Source of the DNA: Catonia carolina
Taxonomy: Eukaryota; Arthropoda; Insecta; Hemiptera; Achilidae
DNA: 64,000 bases
Direction of reading: 5' to 3'
Assembly: GCA_035578175.1 (NCBI GenBank)
Contig: JAQMRL010000003.1
Span: 59,132,672 to 59,196,671, forward strand
Positions 44,338 through 55,099 of the stretch are shown piece after piece. Each line of letters starts with the position of its first letter. The stretch's first letter is position 1. Under the pieces are notes generated by a model. It searched no databases and was not told the DNA's origin. It saw nothing but the letters and a program-made list of their open reading frames with translations. Made by a program: the position numbers and the translations under genes.

Positions 44338-45064
44338 TGTGACACATATTGCTAAGGTCCGTTTCGGGATCTAGGTTATTAAATAATTAATACACTAAAT
44401 TTTACAATTACAAATATTTATTAGACTAAAAGATTACAAAATAAATAATTCAACTAATTATAATTAAGAAACACAATAAATGATTTAATGATTCACTTAA
44501 AATAAATAACAAACAATAAATAACTTAATAACTTACTTAGCCTACTTACAATCACTTTTATAGATTACACTAACATACAACACAAACTGAATTCACAAAA
44601 CTACACATTAACTTTACAATACACACACAACAAAGAGACGGTATAACAATCTTACTCGGATACGTAATCTGTTTACGCACCTCGACAATCAAACGGCAAA
44701 GATCACACGAATACTGACTGACCGCACTCAGGGGGTCTCTTTTTATACCTACTCATTCATAAAGATTGTTCCAGAATAAAGTAGTGAAATCTACTCAAGT
44801 ACAAAAATAACTCTTTATTAATGAATGCTAGAAAAATCACTTTGTTAACAAGTCAACTATTGTAAATAGAAAACGTAAACAACTTCATAAAAATACCCTT
44901 TTTATAACACACAATACCCTTTTCAAATAGGCGTACCCTTTATGGTTAAAACTGTCATTTATTGCTGCTATTGTGTTGTTATTTTTATTATTCCTTAATT
45001 ATTTTTATGAATGGAATTCTGGAGCTTTCGTGTACGATCCCGTCTTTTGTTCGATCTTGTTACA
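44338..45064 (-). mobile_element. Solo LTR of an LTR retrotransposon
   Basis: The 727-bp insert begins TGTGACA and ends TGTTACA (TG...CA, imperfect terminal inverted repeats TGTGACA/TGTAACA). It interrupts Rep-A exactly where copy A is continuous (GAAAATATATTAATT). Flanks ACAT (44,334-44,337) and ATAT (45,065-45,068) are a 4-bp target duplication with one change. On the minus strand it has a TATA box (44,740-44,747), an initiator TCAGTCAGT about 26 nt downstream (44,713-44,721) and AATAAA (44,417-44,422), all in the order expected of an LTR. No internal coding region accompanies it. A Gypsy-type origin is inferred from the 4-bp duplication. Confidence 0.88.
44713..44747 (-). promoter_or_regulatory. 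LTR core promoter
   Basis: On the minus strand TATAAAAAG is followed about 26 nt later by the arthropod-type initiator TCAGTCAGT. Confidence 0.65.
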
Positions 45065-45264
45065 ATATATTAATTAAATAAAAACCATAATGTATTAAAT
45101 GTGACTAATGTTTTATTGAATGAAATAGGAGGCAAGGAAAATGGAAAAATAATAAATTCAAACTTGAAAGCTGATGCAACGCCAATAAAGAATTAATTAA
45201 AATTATATAATCATAACAAAATTGGCATACCCTTATGGGGAATAATTTAGTTCTTTATAACTAG

Positions 45265-46465
45265 TTTATATTTACAATGAAATCTTATATATTTTCTTTG
45301 CTTATTTTTTGTATTATAACGTTAGGCAGTACAATCGCGCAATTGTTTCACCATAATAAGTTTAACTGGTGTGGGGTTGGTCTGTTGCTCCAAGTACGCC
45401 ATGATATTGTCTCGCGATTACTCAACGAACAATTACAGTAAATTGCATGCGATTTTTAGTTAAAGGCACACATACTTTAACAGTACAGTAGGCCTACATA
45501 CTACAACAGCAAACTTTGCACATTTAAACTCTGACAAAATGTTAATAAATTTATCAAAGTTATATTGTACGGGTATTTCACCTACAACTAAATTACTAAA
45601 ATTGATTTTCAAGATGTTTTCCCATCTTTAAAACGAAATAATCGTATAAATTAAGAAACACAAAGTATAAACGAAATCAAATACTATATTTTGCATGAAC
45701 CTTATTGTATCATGTAACTTAATTTTAATTTATAAAGTCTTTTGTAAAAAAAATAATAAAAAATTAAGGTGATATACAAATTAAAATAAATACATATACA
45801 AAAATAATTCTTAACATTGTATATGCATTGAAAATTGTAGTACCTAGTCTTTTATGGAAAGAAAATGTAATTAGGGTTTAAATATAAGAAAAATATATTT
45901 TCGAAAAGTGGATCAGTTAATTGTTAAACGAAGATCGGCATTTATTTGGTCTAAAGAGGTATATTATACCTCTTTAGACCACACTGACCGAAGTATAGGC
46001 TCGTTTGGAGTACTCATGTATGTTGTTTTATCTTAGAAATAATGCTTGCCAAAAATTAAATGTCACTTTATAATCTATTGTGTATAGATTTCATAAGCCG
46101 TTTGAAAATGTTTACCCACCAGTTGTTAGTATTAATAAAATTATTGAGGAGTAACTTTACTCCACACAAGCTCGATTCCAAATTTGCTGAATACGAATTT
46201 TATTCCCCACTAGGAATCGACAAATTTGCTGTGATTAAATAGACTCAATATTGTTGAACAAATTCTCTTTAATAATTTTGATTATTCTCACAACATTTCA
46301 TTAGTGTTTGTTTCATTTCACATGTTTTAAATTTTGTTACTTTTACATTTTAGATACTTTAACAAAACGTGTCCCATATGTATTAAATTTTACTGTTTCT
46401 TTAAACTGTCATTTTAAATTATAATGTCCCGTCTTTAATTGTATGTTTTAAGTTAAACTTTTATT
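45265..46465. other. AT-rich stretch with one long palindrome
   Basis: Apart from the palindrome at 45,947-45,981, nothing was recognised. Confidence 0.4.
45947..45981. repeat. 35-bp near-perfect palindrome (17-bp arms)
   Basis: TGGTCTAAAGAGGTATA (45,947-45,963) pairs perfectly with 45,965-45,981 around a single T. On RNA it would fold as a tight hairpin; on DNA it is a cruciform candidate. Confidence 0.95.
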
Positions 46466-46469
46466 TGTC

Positions 46470-46700
46470 ATGTGGCCCGTCCATCTTCTTCGATGTTCGG
46501 AACCACACTACTTTTTCTTTACAAAATTCTCAGTTCTTATTTTTCATAGTTTCCTAGCAACCATATAAATAACTCTTTTCAATATTTTCTGGTAATATAA
46601 ATTAAATAATTTTTAAAGTATTTATTTTCCAATCAGCTGGAGTTTGTTTATACTCTCAAAAATAAACAACTCCAGATGTCCATTAAATTCGTCATATTAC
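46470..46700 (-). repeat. Unclassified dispersed repeat 'Rep-A', copy C (5' part)
   Basis: On the minus strand CATCTGGAGTTGTTTATTTT, AACTCCAGCTGATT, AAAAATTATTTAATTTATAT and TATGGTTGCTAGGAAACTAT match the first 200 bp of copies A and B. The hairpin position holds a third, shorter stem (TGTGG/CCACA, 46,471-46,475 with 46,503-46,507). Confidence 0.75.
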
Positions 46701-46704
46701 ATTA

Positions 46705-47570
46705 TAATGTAGAAATGTATTTATTTATGTGAAATAGTTACATACATAATAAAGGGCGCAACCATAGCATTAACAAGGTAGAAGAAACGCATCGGTAAAT
46801 TTCGTGTCTCCTTACATATCTGTTGACAGCATTGTATCAATGGAGAACAGCTTATAAGAATAATTATTGAAATTTCGGTTTGGTGCAATAGTTCAATTCT
46901 AGTATCCAATCGTCTCAGTTGTGTCTACGATGTTATTTTTAAATATAAAAGTGTTATCTTTAGACATATTTCGCTTTTGAGATTCAGTTGACATTTACCA
47001 ATTGTACTGCACCGAGTAAGTCGACAATCTTGTGTTGGTTAAATATATTTCGTGAGACTGAGAGTGCGAAAGAACGCAAAAGCATATTTGTTGTCGTCGT
47101 GTAATAGGACATTTTATTCTTTGAGAAATCTGTAGATGGTGTGGTTCATCGTGACGTAGTCCAACACTTCATTGCATCGTTAGATTTTGGTGAGCAAGAA
47201 AGTCAATTTGAGCAGGAACATTGAATATGACAGTTTTAACATTGATAACGAAATTACGAAAAGTGGATATAAATGATACGTAACGTGTACGTACGAACCT
47301 GGATTCAGGTCACTAGAAAGTATTTTAAACATCCATTAAAATAAAGTTATTGGTTGCAATTCTTAAAATTGTCATGTATCATTTTGTTTTGTCCGTCCGT
47401 CCCTCAAACCCAGATGTTAAAACTACAAGCGGTAGCAACGAAAAATGGTTTACGGATTCGTAATCTACGCAAAACGTTAGTGGATCTGGATTAGGGTTGA
47501 AGTTCCGGTTGTGATCGGAAGTCAAGAAATGAAAGTCGGAGTTTGGAAACAGAAATAGTGTCATTCAATT
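46705..47570. other. No recognisable gene
   Basis: The frames at 46,721-46,909 and 47,379-47,564 (minus) have no recognised domain. Confidence 0.4.
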
Positions 47571-48052
47571 CTTTTTACCGTATTTACCCAATATAAGGGG
47601 ACCCTTAAAACTTTAATTAAAATTCTAGAAAAAAAACAAATTTTTTAATGTTAATTGTTTAATTAAAAAAAAATTAACACTACATTGTATAAACGAAACA
47701 CTATACAAAAAACAAACTTCAAATTTTCAAACTTCTTTTAAACTTCAAGAACATCTTCAACTCCATTTTCATTGTCTCCACTACTTAAACTAGACTAGAC
47801 TACTAACACGGTAGGCCAATGTGGAAGGTTGCCCTGTGGTGAGTATGGGAAGCCATGGGCTCTAGAATCGCCTATAACCCATTCTATAAACAAGACAGGT
47901 CTACGTTTCATTATGGTTTTCGTAGAAATCTTCTGTGCATCAACGTAAATGATATCTCTCATCTTTGAAAAAATTGGGTTCTTGGCAATCCTATAGCCCA
48001 TTCTACCCAAAAGCTAAGTAATGATTTTTCTAAAACTTTGTTTAAATAAATA

Positions 48053-48087
48053 GGCTGATAAGTAATGCACACATGCTTGTAGAAGAC
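48053..48087. repeat. Mariner terminal inverted repeat, left
   Basis: The first 35 bp of the element are an exact reverse complement of the right TIR. Confidence 0.97.
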
Positions 48088-48159
48088 GAACAAAAAGAAA
48101 TAGCAAGATGGGGTAAATAACAAATTAAAGTACAAATCTTAACCTACCAAATTATCTAT

Positions 48160-49233
48160 TTATTTTTCAATATAGTCACCGTTAAGCATTACACATTTCT
48201 CCCAACGTTTAACAAGTTTTTTCATTCCGTCACTGAAAAATTCTTCCGACTTTCCTCGAACCCAGGACGCAATAGCTGCCTTCACCTCATTGTCCGAGCT
48301 GTAATGATTACCCTTAAGGTCTCTCTTCAGTAGAGGAAAAAAATAAAAATCGCAAGGCGCAAGGTCGGGAGAATACGGAGGGTGTAAAATTGGTTGAAAC
48401 TTCAGGTTTCTCAGAGCCTCTCCAGTTGCACGCGAAGTGTGTGGACGAGCATTGTCGTGTTGCAAAATTATTGGCGCCAGGTTGCCTCTAACACGACAAA
48501 CTCGACGTCGGAGGTGTTTCAGAGTCTGTATATACTGAGCAGAATTTACCGTTGCCCCTCGTTCCAGATAATCAGTCACATAAACTCGGCGAGCATCCCA
48601 AAACACAGTCAAAAGAATTTTTTTTGCGGACGGTTGTGTTTTGAACTTTTTCACAACAGGAGAATGTGGATGACGATATTCAGCGCTCTGCCTTTTTTCT
48701 TCGGGATCGTAATGATGAACCCATGACTCGTCCCCCGTCACAATATTCAAAAGAAAGTCGTCTCCTTCGTCACGGTAGCGCTTCAAAAGTTGTTCACAGC
48801 ATTCCAATCGACGCTGTTTATTCTCGTCTGTCAGACGGCGTGGTACCCATCGTGCACAGATTTTACGGTATCCCAATTGTTCAATAATGAAGCCAACACG
48901 TTCCTTAGATATTCCAATTTGGTTTGCGATACGCTGTTGAGTGATTCGCCGGTCATTTTGAATCAAATCATCGATGAGTTTGCGACGATTATCGTCTGAG
49001 GCAGTGATTGGTCGTCCACTGCGTGTTTTGTCAACAATTAAGGCTTTTCCAGGTTGGCAATCACGAAATTTTATTACCCAACGATTCACAGTAGACCTAT
49101 CAACAGTATCGTCACAATAAACAGCCTTTAAACGACGATAAATCTCACTAGGATTCACTTTCTCAGCAGTTAAAAATTCGATAACAGCGCGTTGTTTAAT
49201 TCTCGTTGACATAGCACCAGAACACGACGCCAT
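48160..49233 (-). CDS. Mariner transposase (DD34D)
   Basis: The protein cuts and rejoins DNA at the element's TIRs during cut-and-paste transposition into TA sites. I use the start at 49,233 (MASCSGAMSTRIKQRAVIEF), giving 357 residues, close to the usual mariner length of about 345. An in-frame ATG at 49,314 would add 27 residues of different character. The N-terminal half holds the paired helix-turn-helix DNA-binding region. The linker motif WVPRRL and the catalytic motif YSPDLAP are present. The three catalytic aspartates are D168 (VTGDESW), D260 (LQHDNARPH) and D295 (APCDFYFF), with exactly 34 residues between the last two. There are no stops or frameshifts, and the C-terminus WEKCVMLNGDYIEK is complete. 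Confidence 0.96.
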   Translation of the reverse strand: MASCSGAMSTRIKQRAVIEFLTAEKVNPSEIYRRLKAVYCDDTVDRSTVNRWVIKFRDCQPGKALIVDKTRSGRPITASDDNRRKLIDDLIQNDRRITQQRIANQIGISKERVGFIIEQLGYRKICARWVPRRLTDENKQRRLECCEQLLKRYRDEGDDFLLNIVTGDESWVHHYDPEEKRQSAEYRHPHSPVVKKFKTQPSAKKILLTVFWDARRVYVTDYLERGATVNSAQYIQTLKHLRRRVCRVRGNLAPIILQHDNARPHTSRATGEALRNLKFQPILHPPYSPDLAPCDFYFFPLLKRDLKGNHYSSDNEVKAAIASWVRGKSEEFFSDGMKKLVKRWEKCVMLNGDYIEK

Positions 49234-49349
49234 ACTTCCACTACTCAAAACAAACTGAATGAAAGCAACGCCTTCAAACTGCGCAGGCTTGTAGAGGAGA
49301 AATAGTACTTCCACATGCCACCAGGCGCGCTACTGAAGTTTATTTAGTT

Positions 49350-49384
49350 GTCTTCTACAAGCATGTGTGCATTACTTATCAGCC
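49350..49384. repeat. Mariner terminal inverted repeat, right
   Basis: Exact reverse complement of 48,053-48,087, followed by the duplicated TA. Confidence 0.97.
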
Positions 49385-49599
49385 TACCCTCGTATCATTT
49401 AGTTTATCGTACATATCCATTCCAAATACAATCATTAGATACCTACTACTTTTACTATAAGCCTAAACAACATTTTAAAATCTTTAATTTTTACATCTTC
49501 GTTATGTCTTATGTAAATATTAGAATATAAGGCGACCTTTAATTTTTAAGGAGAAATCTCGGAAAAACCTTGTCTTATATTCGGGTAAATACGGTATAT

Positions 49600-50975
49600 A
49601 CAGGTCACTTAAGATTTTTGACGTAAGTCAAACGTAAGTCGTTTTAAAAGTTACCACCAATTATGAGACGCTTCGCCTTATGAAAGTAATTTTTAATGGT
49701 AAATTTAATTGAAATTTTAATATTTTTGCATAAAACTGTAATAAATATCTATTTTGTTAAATTAATAATTTTTTCTTCATTCATGTCAACTAAAAACGAG
49801 TTGTATCTTTTCTGAAATACATGTACTAGTACATGTAGAAACGTTTATTCTATTTTTTCTGGAAAATTATAGCTGCTTATGTCAAGAGTAGTTAGTACAT
49901 AAATAATGTTAATATTATACGTCATAACATTTTTATTTAGTGAAAAACAAAGACACGATACTTAGAATAATATTGAGCAAGATGGATTATTTCTCTTTTT
50001 CTTTAAATCATAATTTTGAGCGCGTAACCTTCTTTGGTTTTTCACGGTTTAAGGTAGGGGGAGGCGTTGTGACAAATTTAGAGAGTGTAGTTGTATTGTG
50101 GATGAATAAAGCAGAAGAGAAGTCGAGCACAATGTTTGAGTAATAAATCAGAGAGGGTGCTGAAAGTCGTTGGTATGTAAGGGGTCTTGGGCTTGGCTTA
50201 TCGACCAATAGCCGACAGTTTCTTCCATTCGTCCTCTCCACCAATTAGAAGAGAGAAAGATACTCTTGTATGAATTATTAACCTCATTCCAATCGTAATT
50301 ATACTCTGCTTCAGTTAATTCTTTAATTGTTCTTCCAACTGTTCTTTTGTATCATATCTTACCACTAGACTAATATTTAGAGAGTTTATCAGGTCTAAGT
50401 GTATTTCAATGCAGCAATTTGTAAAGAATTTAAATTATGGCTTTAGTTTCTTTAACATAAAAAGAAAATTAATTACTTCAGGATTACAGAAAAACAAAAT
50501 AAATAAATAAAAATAACAAAATACATGTATATATTACAATAAATTCAGAGAAAATTTTAATTAACAAAATAAGTACGAGTATATACATTTTGTTCAATAA
50601 AGAACAATAAACAAATTATGTATTAATCGTTTATATCTACGTGTTATCTAATATTATATAGTATAACATCTATCTTTTAATCGTATTATGTCAACAATAA
50701 GTCTTATTGATATGAAAAAGTAACCCTCAGTGGATATACTTTTAAAAAATAATAAATGTTATGAAGCTAAATTTTGTAAAATAAAGATAGGAAATCAATG
50801 GATTAAAATAGTAATTAAATTACTAAAAAAAACATTTAAAATTAACAGCACGAATTTTTAATTTTTATTAATTAATTAATATCAAATTTACTAAACAGAT
50901 TAGTCTGTTACATGCATCTGTTTTACGCTTCGTAATGTACTACTGTTGTCTAGTTTAAAAACTAATTAACTATTT
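49600..50975. other. No recognisable gene
   Basis: Positions 50,010-50,260 are less AT-rich and contain ACCAATAGC, but no coding or repeat identity was found. Confidence 0.4.
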
Positions 50976-50982
50976 AATTTAA

Positions 50983-51366
50983 CACTTTTAGCCCCAGACA
51001 AGTATTTTTCAGTTTTGGTAGTGGCCCAAGCCACTTGCACGTTAACTGTAAGAACAACAAAACTATGCACAATAAGCTGGTGAGAACGCAAAAACCACTG
51101 GCACAATGTGCTGCTACCTGGTGAATATTTTTCAAACCCAAGGTCTGAAATCTATTGCTAGAACCCAGTAGGAATTGTTCATACGTTTAAATACACAGAA
51201 AATGCGAAGCAGATACGTACACAGCATGCAGAACGTAACTATCACCCATGTATCAAATTGATATACACGGGCTGATGATGAAACTTAACTGTGAATCATA
51301 TTAGCTCACGCGGGTCCAGAGAAAACTTTTTCGTGAGGCAAATTGATACACATAGGGCTGAAAGTG
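50983..51366. mobile_element. piggyBac-like MITE flanked by TTAA
   Basis: TTAA at 50,979-50,982 and 51,367-51,370 flank inverted ends CACTTTTAGCCCCA and CACTTTCAGCCCTA (12 of 14 match). TTAA target duplication with CACTTT/CCCTTT-type ends is characteristic of the piggyBac superfamily. The 384-bp interior is clearly richer in GC than its surroundings and has no transposase, so it is non-autonomous. Confidence 0.75.
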
Positions 51367-51369
51367 TTA

Positions 51370-52810
51370 AAGTTAAATTATTATTACCGTGAATCAGTTT
51401 AATACGCTTAATTAAAATTTGAAATTTCTTCTTAAACTGTTGTAATAAATAGATCGTTCTGAATACTGCCATGTACGAGAGTGTAGCTATTTCAGCTCGG
51501 AGGGTTTTTGACTGAACACATGAAATGATTTGGAAACCTGAGATACTCTATGCGCCCTACAACTTAATACCCTGGCCGGTATAACTGATCCTGGACGGTT
51601 TGAATACGGTTTTCTATTAAAAGTTTGTTTTGAAGCGATAATTTTGATTTCAGTTCGAGTAGCTTATATATTTTTTTAAACACCAAACCTACCAGTTTCA
51701 AATTATAATGAATGTCTGCATTTAGGCATATATCTATGTGTAATCTAAGATTATATAGTATTACATCTATCTTTTAATCTAGGCAACCGTTTTGTTGGTT
51801 TAGCAGGATGTGGAGCATAGACATCGGTGTATAATAGTCCAATTTACACATTGAAAAAGACAAAAAAAGATTATTATTATTTTTAATTTTATACAGTCTT
51901 AATTTACCTTAAAAATAACTTATTTGTTAACTTATGAATAAGATGATTCTAATTAACTGCGGAATCCTACTAATGAGTGTTGTCCTCCTTTAACGTCTAA
52001 TGTAATGTTTAAAAGATAAATAATATAATTTTATTGTATGCATACTTACTAGTTGTGAAACCCACACAGTTGTAATAATACAGTAGAAAAAGAAACTTGA
52101 TATGCATTAAAATACGTTTTTATGCCGAAGTAAAAATGAAACGTGTGATATTTTTGTTGCGTTTTTCTCTAAACGCCATTTTTCCAGTCATGTATAAAGT
52201 TTACGTAGTTTTGAAGTCCGGTAGTTGGTGTTATATGGCCTTTGAGTACTAAGAGAATGGCTAAGTCATCTGGAAACGTCTCTAGTGTTGTATTTCATGT
52301 TTGTGATTTTGTTTAAAATGAAAAAATATACAGTATGGGTGCTAGTGAATTTCCTTGAAAAGATTCAACTTTAATCGTGTTTTATAATGACTGCTCGGAA
52401 ACCAATTGCTAGACTACGATTTGTTTGTTTGCTTGTTTAAAATGTGGTCAACAACGAGAAAATAAGTTGTTATAAATAAGGTATAATTTTTTTTTATGAA
52501 AATGTATTAGAAGTTTTATAACTTGGCCGGTAATCAAATTCAGAAGTTTGACTTTTTAATCTGAATTCGAGAACTATAACACTGCACTACTGAGGTGCCA
52601 CTAAAATAATTTTCATGGTTAAAATTATTAATTTTTATTTCGTATTGTCTAACTTATCCCTAACGTTTACGGTTTTTCGCCGAAATCTTTCTTCATAAAG
52701 CTCTGATAAATTAAGGTTATTATTTTTAAAGATCTTGTGTAAGATTATAACCAAGGGTTGGCAGAAATTCCCCTGATAAATTTTAAAATTAACGTTATTG
52801 AAATATAATC
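51370..52810. other. No recognisable gene
   Basis: A degenerate tRNA-like stretch lies on the minus strand near 52,515-52,610 (CTCAGTAGTGCAGTG, GATTACCGGCC). It is too weak to call as a SINE. Confidence 0.4.
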
Positions 52811-52814
52811 TTCA

Positions 52815-52815
<1 letters not shown>

Positions 52816-52855
<40 letters not shown>
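52816..52855. repeat. (ATT)n microsatellite adjoining the S2 3' end
   Basis: A forty-base perfect ATT run abuts the end of the minus-strand S2 copy, consistent with an (AAT)n SINE tail. Confidence 0.9.
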
Positions 52856-52858
<3 letters not shown>

Positions 52859-52859
52859 G

Positions 52860-53275
52860 TAATGTAAATATTTGCCCATAACAGACAGATGGAGTGTCAA
52901 ATTATTTACACTCAATTTGTTCGTTGCAGGGCTAAAATAAATAGTTCTGTTTCTTATCACATGATCAGCCAATTAAATGACTGAATCATTTAAGAACAGA
53001 AGAGGTAGAGGTGTATAAGACACTAATCAGAGTTATCTCCTCTGAAAGTAATGAATTTCATTGTACAGCCAGACCCTGTGGTGAATGAAGTGAAGGTGTC
53101 ATTTACAGAGTGGAAAATATGTGCTTTTCAGAGGGCCCGGCATGCTGATAAGCATACTTTTCTATTCAGTGAGGAAGGCAATGGTAAACCATCTCACTCC
53201 TCGTTTTACTTAGTAAAACCTCTAGAGGTTCAAACCAGCCTTTCGGCTGTTGACCTAAACAACAACAATGTAAAT
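52860..53275 (-). mobile_element. SINE-like repeat, family S2, copy 3 (best preserved)
   Basis: The minus strand reads GTTTAGGTCAACAGCCGAAA, GGCTGGTTTGAACCTC, GGTTTACCATTGCCTTCCTC, CATTCACCACAGGGTCTGGC and CTCAGAGGAGATAACTCTGA. It ends CTGTCTGTTATGGGC with an (AAT)n tail. The plus-strand open frame over this interval is incidental. Confidence 0.78.
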
Positions 53276-53279
53276 ATTA

Positions 53280-54908
53280 TCAATATTTCATTTTATTTCT
53301 ATATTGTTATACACAATATAAAATATTATTTCTTTTGTTTAAAAAATCATTATCTTCCAATACGGACTTTAAAATATATTCGCGGAAAAATTATTGTTAC
53401 ATTTTCCTAAAAAAAGAAAAAGGAATATTAAAAGATATAATTTTAGAACCGTGTCAGTTTTACCTTCATTTATATCACAAGGATATTTTTGAATTTACTC
53501 TGAGAATAAATCCTCCAGTATTGTTTCCTCTTTTTATTAAAAAATAAAATAAAATATTACTCTGGTATATTTATTGTCAGACCAACAGTTCCATTATTTG
53601 TTTAGTTATTCAATAATATTTTTATCTTATCAAACTTACGTTTTTTCAAAACAAACTAACAAAATAAACTTCAGACAAAACTCTAAACTATTTTTATGCT
53701 TTTCTAGGCCTACACAATATAAAATCGGTAACTTAATCAAAAATTCATGAATAAAGTTATATTAAAAACTCTGGTGTGAAACACTCACACAACTTTTCTT
53801 GCCAACGTAATTAATAAAACATAACCAGGTTTTATCGTTAGTAAACAATGTAGTAAAATGTTAAGTAAACCCAAATTTTGTTAATTTAATTTAATTTTAA
53901 GTTGCATCAATAGCTCGGTTATTTGACAGAACTTGAAAATCAATCATTGATTCTAAACTAGGCTCTGTAGAAGAAAACGCTACAAATTAAAAGTTATAGA
54001 TATGTTGTGGGTAAGAATGCAGCTCACCAGCATCGATTGAAAATTGTGAAGAAGTAAAACACTCGTGATTTTATTTAACGTTAATTTCACTTACCTCACT
54101 AGAAGGAACATAAAATTTTAAACATCAAATATACACTTTTAAAATAATGATCACAAGTAGATTCAAATATAAGAAAGTTGAAAATTACGAAAAAATTGAT
54201 AATACCGACAGTATGCAGTACGATTATACTCTGAACTGATAGGGAGAACCGAAGGGCGTATTTACCCTTAGCTTTTATATCTTTTGCTTACGTGCTATCT
54301 TGCAACTTTTTACTACTAATAATCATATATATTAAGTTGTTTATTAAATTTATTGTTGTTTTAAAACAAAAAATATTCCCTTTGATTTTGAACATAATGT
54401 AGGAAGTTTTCTAGTTTACTGTTAACTGGTTTACCAGCGCTCTAATAATTTCGTATTTTGATGTCTACGTGTGATCATTTACAGTCAGAAAAAGTAATTA
54501 ATTCAGTTTACATGAAAAATTTCTTAATAACCGTATTGATTCTTCTAGAATAAATCACAGGATTTACTTACAATATATATTTTTTAATAAAAATTGTATC
54601 AACTTTTTCGGAACACAACAGATATTTCCTATAACTTATACTTTACACTTTTCTCGTAAAACGCGCAAGGTATGCTAAGGTCGTACTTTTGAGGAATCGT
54701 ATATTTCTTTGCAGATTTAGATGAAAACCATACAGAAAATCACGAACATATTGTTTTTAAACTAAGCATTGTACAATATTGTACGATATTTATGTTTCTA
54801 ATTTTATTATCTAATTCATCGATTGTAGTCAGAGTTGTGAAATACATGGAAATAAACAAAATTATGAAAAGAATAAATAGAAAATCAAGAAGAATTTACA
54901 ATAAAAAG
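53280..54908. other. AT-rich stretch without recognisable gene
   Basis: Nothing was recognised here. Confidence 0.4.
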
Positions 54909-54914
54909 CAATGG

Positions 54915-55099
54915 TTTTTTTTTTAAATTTATTTATTTAGAGTCGCATCAACAACTTGGTCATTAGCGACTACGGTGGATTGTGTAACATTAACTTTGGG
55001 ATTTGACATGTGAAAATTTCCAGACCCTCGCCGGGAATCGAACCCGGGACCTCCGCGTGGCAGGCCAATGCGCTAACCACTACGCTACGGAGGCGGCCA
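54915..55099 (-). mobile_element. Complete tRNA-Gly-derived SINE with target-site duplication
   Basis: On the minus strand GCCGCCTCCGTAGCGTAGTG (A-box TAGCGTAGTGG) is followed by GGCCTGCCACGCGGAGGTCC (GCC anticodon loop) and GGGTTCGATTCCCGG (B-box and T-arm). An unrelated body of about 100 bp ends TTGATGCGACTC with AAATAAATAAAT and an A-run. Flanks CAATGG (54,909-54,914 and 55,100-55,105) form a 6-bp target duplication. The head differs from a functional tRNA in its acceptor stem. Confidence 0.9.

Larger units (their letters stand above)
43700..45262 (+). repeat. Unclassified dispersed repeat 'Rep-A', copy B (split by a solo LTR)
   Basis: Homology to copy A runs from CATCTGGATTTGTTTATATT to about 45,262, interrupted by the LTR at 44,338-45,064. 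A 10-bp hairpin stem AATGGGACGT/ACGTCCCATT (43,879-43,888 with 43,921-43,930) occupies the same position as the different stem in copy A. Between 43,981 and 44,178 it has about 200 bp that copy A lacks. This encodes a coiled-coil-like peptide with one in-frame stop at 44,044-44,046. Confidence 0.85.
48053..49384 (-). mobile_element. Complete mariner transposon
   Basis: Perfect 35-bp terminal inverted repeats (GGCTGATAAGTAATGCACAC and onward) at 48,053-48,087 and 49,350-49,384 are flanked by TA at 48,051-48,052 and 49,385-49,386. The 1,332-bp length and single uninterrupted transposase ORF are typical of an autonomous mariner. Confidence 0.97.
47577..49595. mobile_element. TA-flanked inverted-repeat DNA element hosting the mariner
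   Basis: The left end ACCGTATTTACCCAATATAA and the inverted right end (ACCGTATTTACCCGAATATA) form about 20-bp TIRs with one indel, flanked by TA (47,576-47,577 and 49,595-49,596). Without the mariner the unit is about 690 bp. Its minus-strand frame 47,795-48,010 (GRMGYRIAKNPIFSKMRDII and onward) is not recognised and shows no transposase signature. Ends and TA duplication suggest a Tc1/mariner/pogo-type non-autonomous element; the family is not assigned. Confidence 0.65.

Noticed and set aside
48394..49530. Several plus-strand open frames across the mariner
   Set aside because: They are antisense shadows of the intact minus-strand transposase.
52515..52610. tRNA-derived SINE head on the minus strand
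   Set aside because: The B-box is too degenerate and there is no second copy in the window.
53051..53410. 119-codon plus-strand open frame
   Set aside because: It is antisense to S2 copy 3 and runs into AT-rich DNA. The same interval is broken in the other S2 copies.
54990..55099. Functional tRNA-Gly gene on the minus strand
   Set aside because: The acceptor stem ends do not pair. The tRNA-like part is fused to a SINE body with tail and target duplication.
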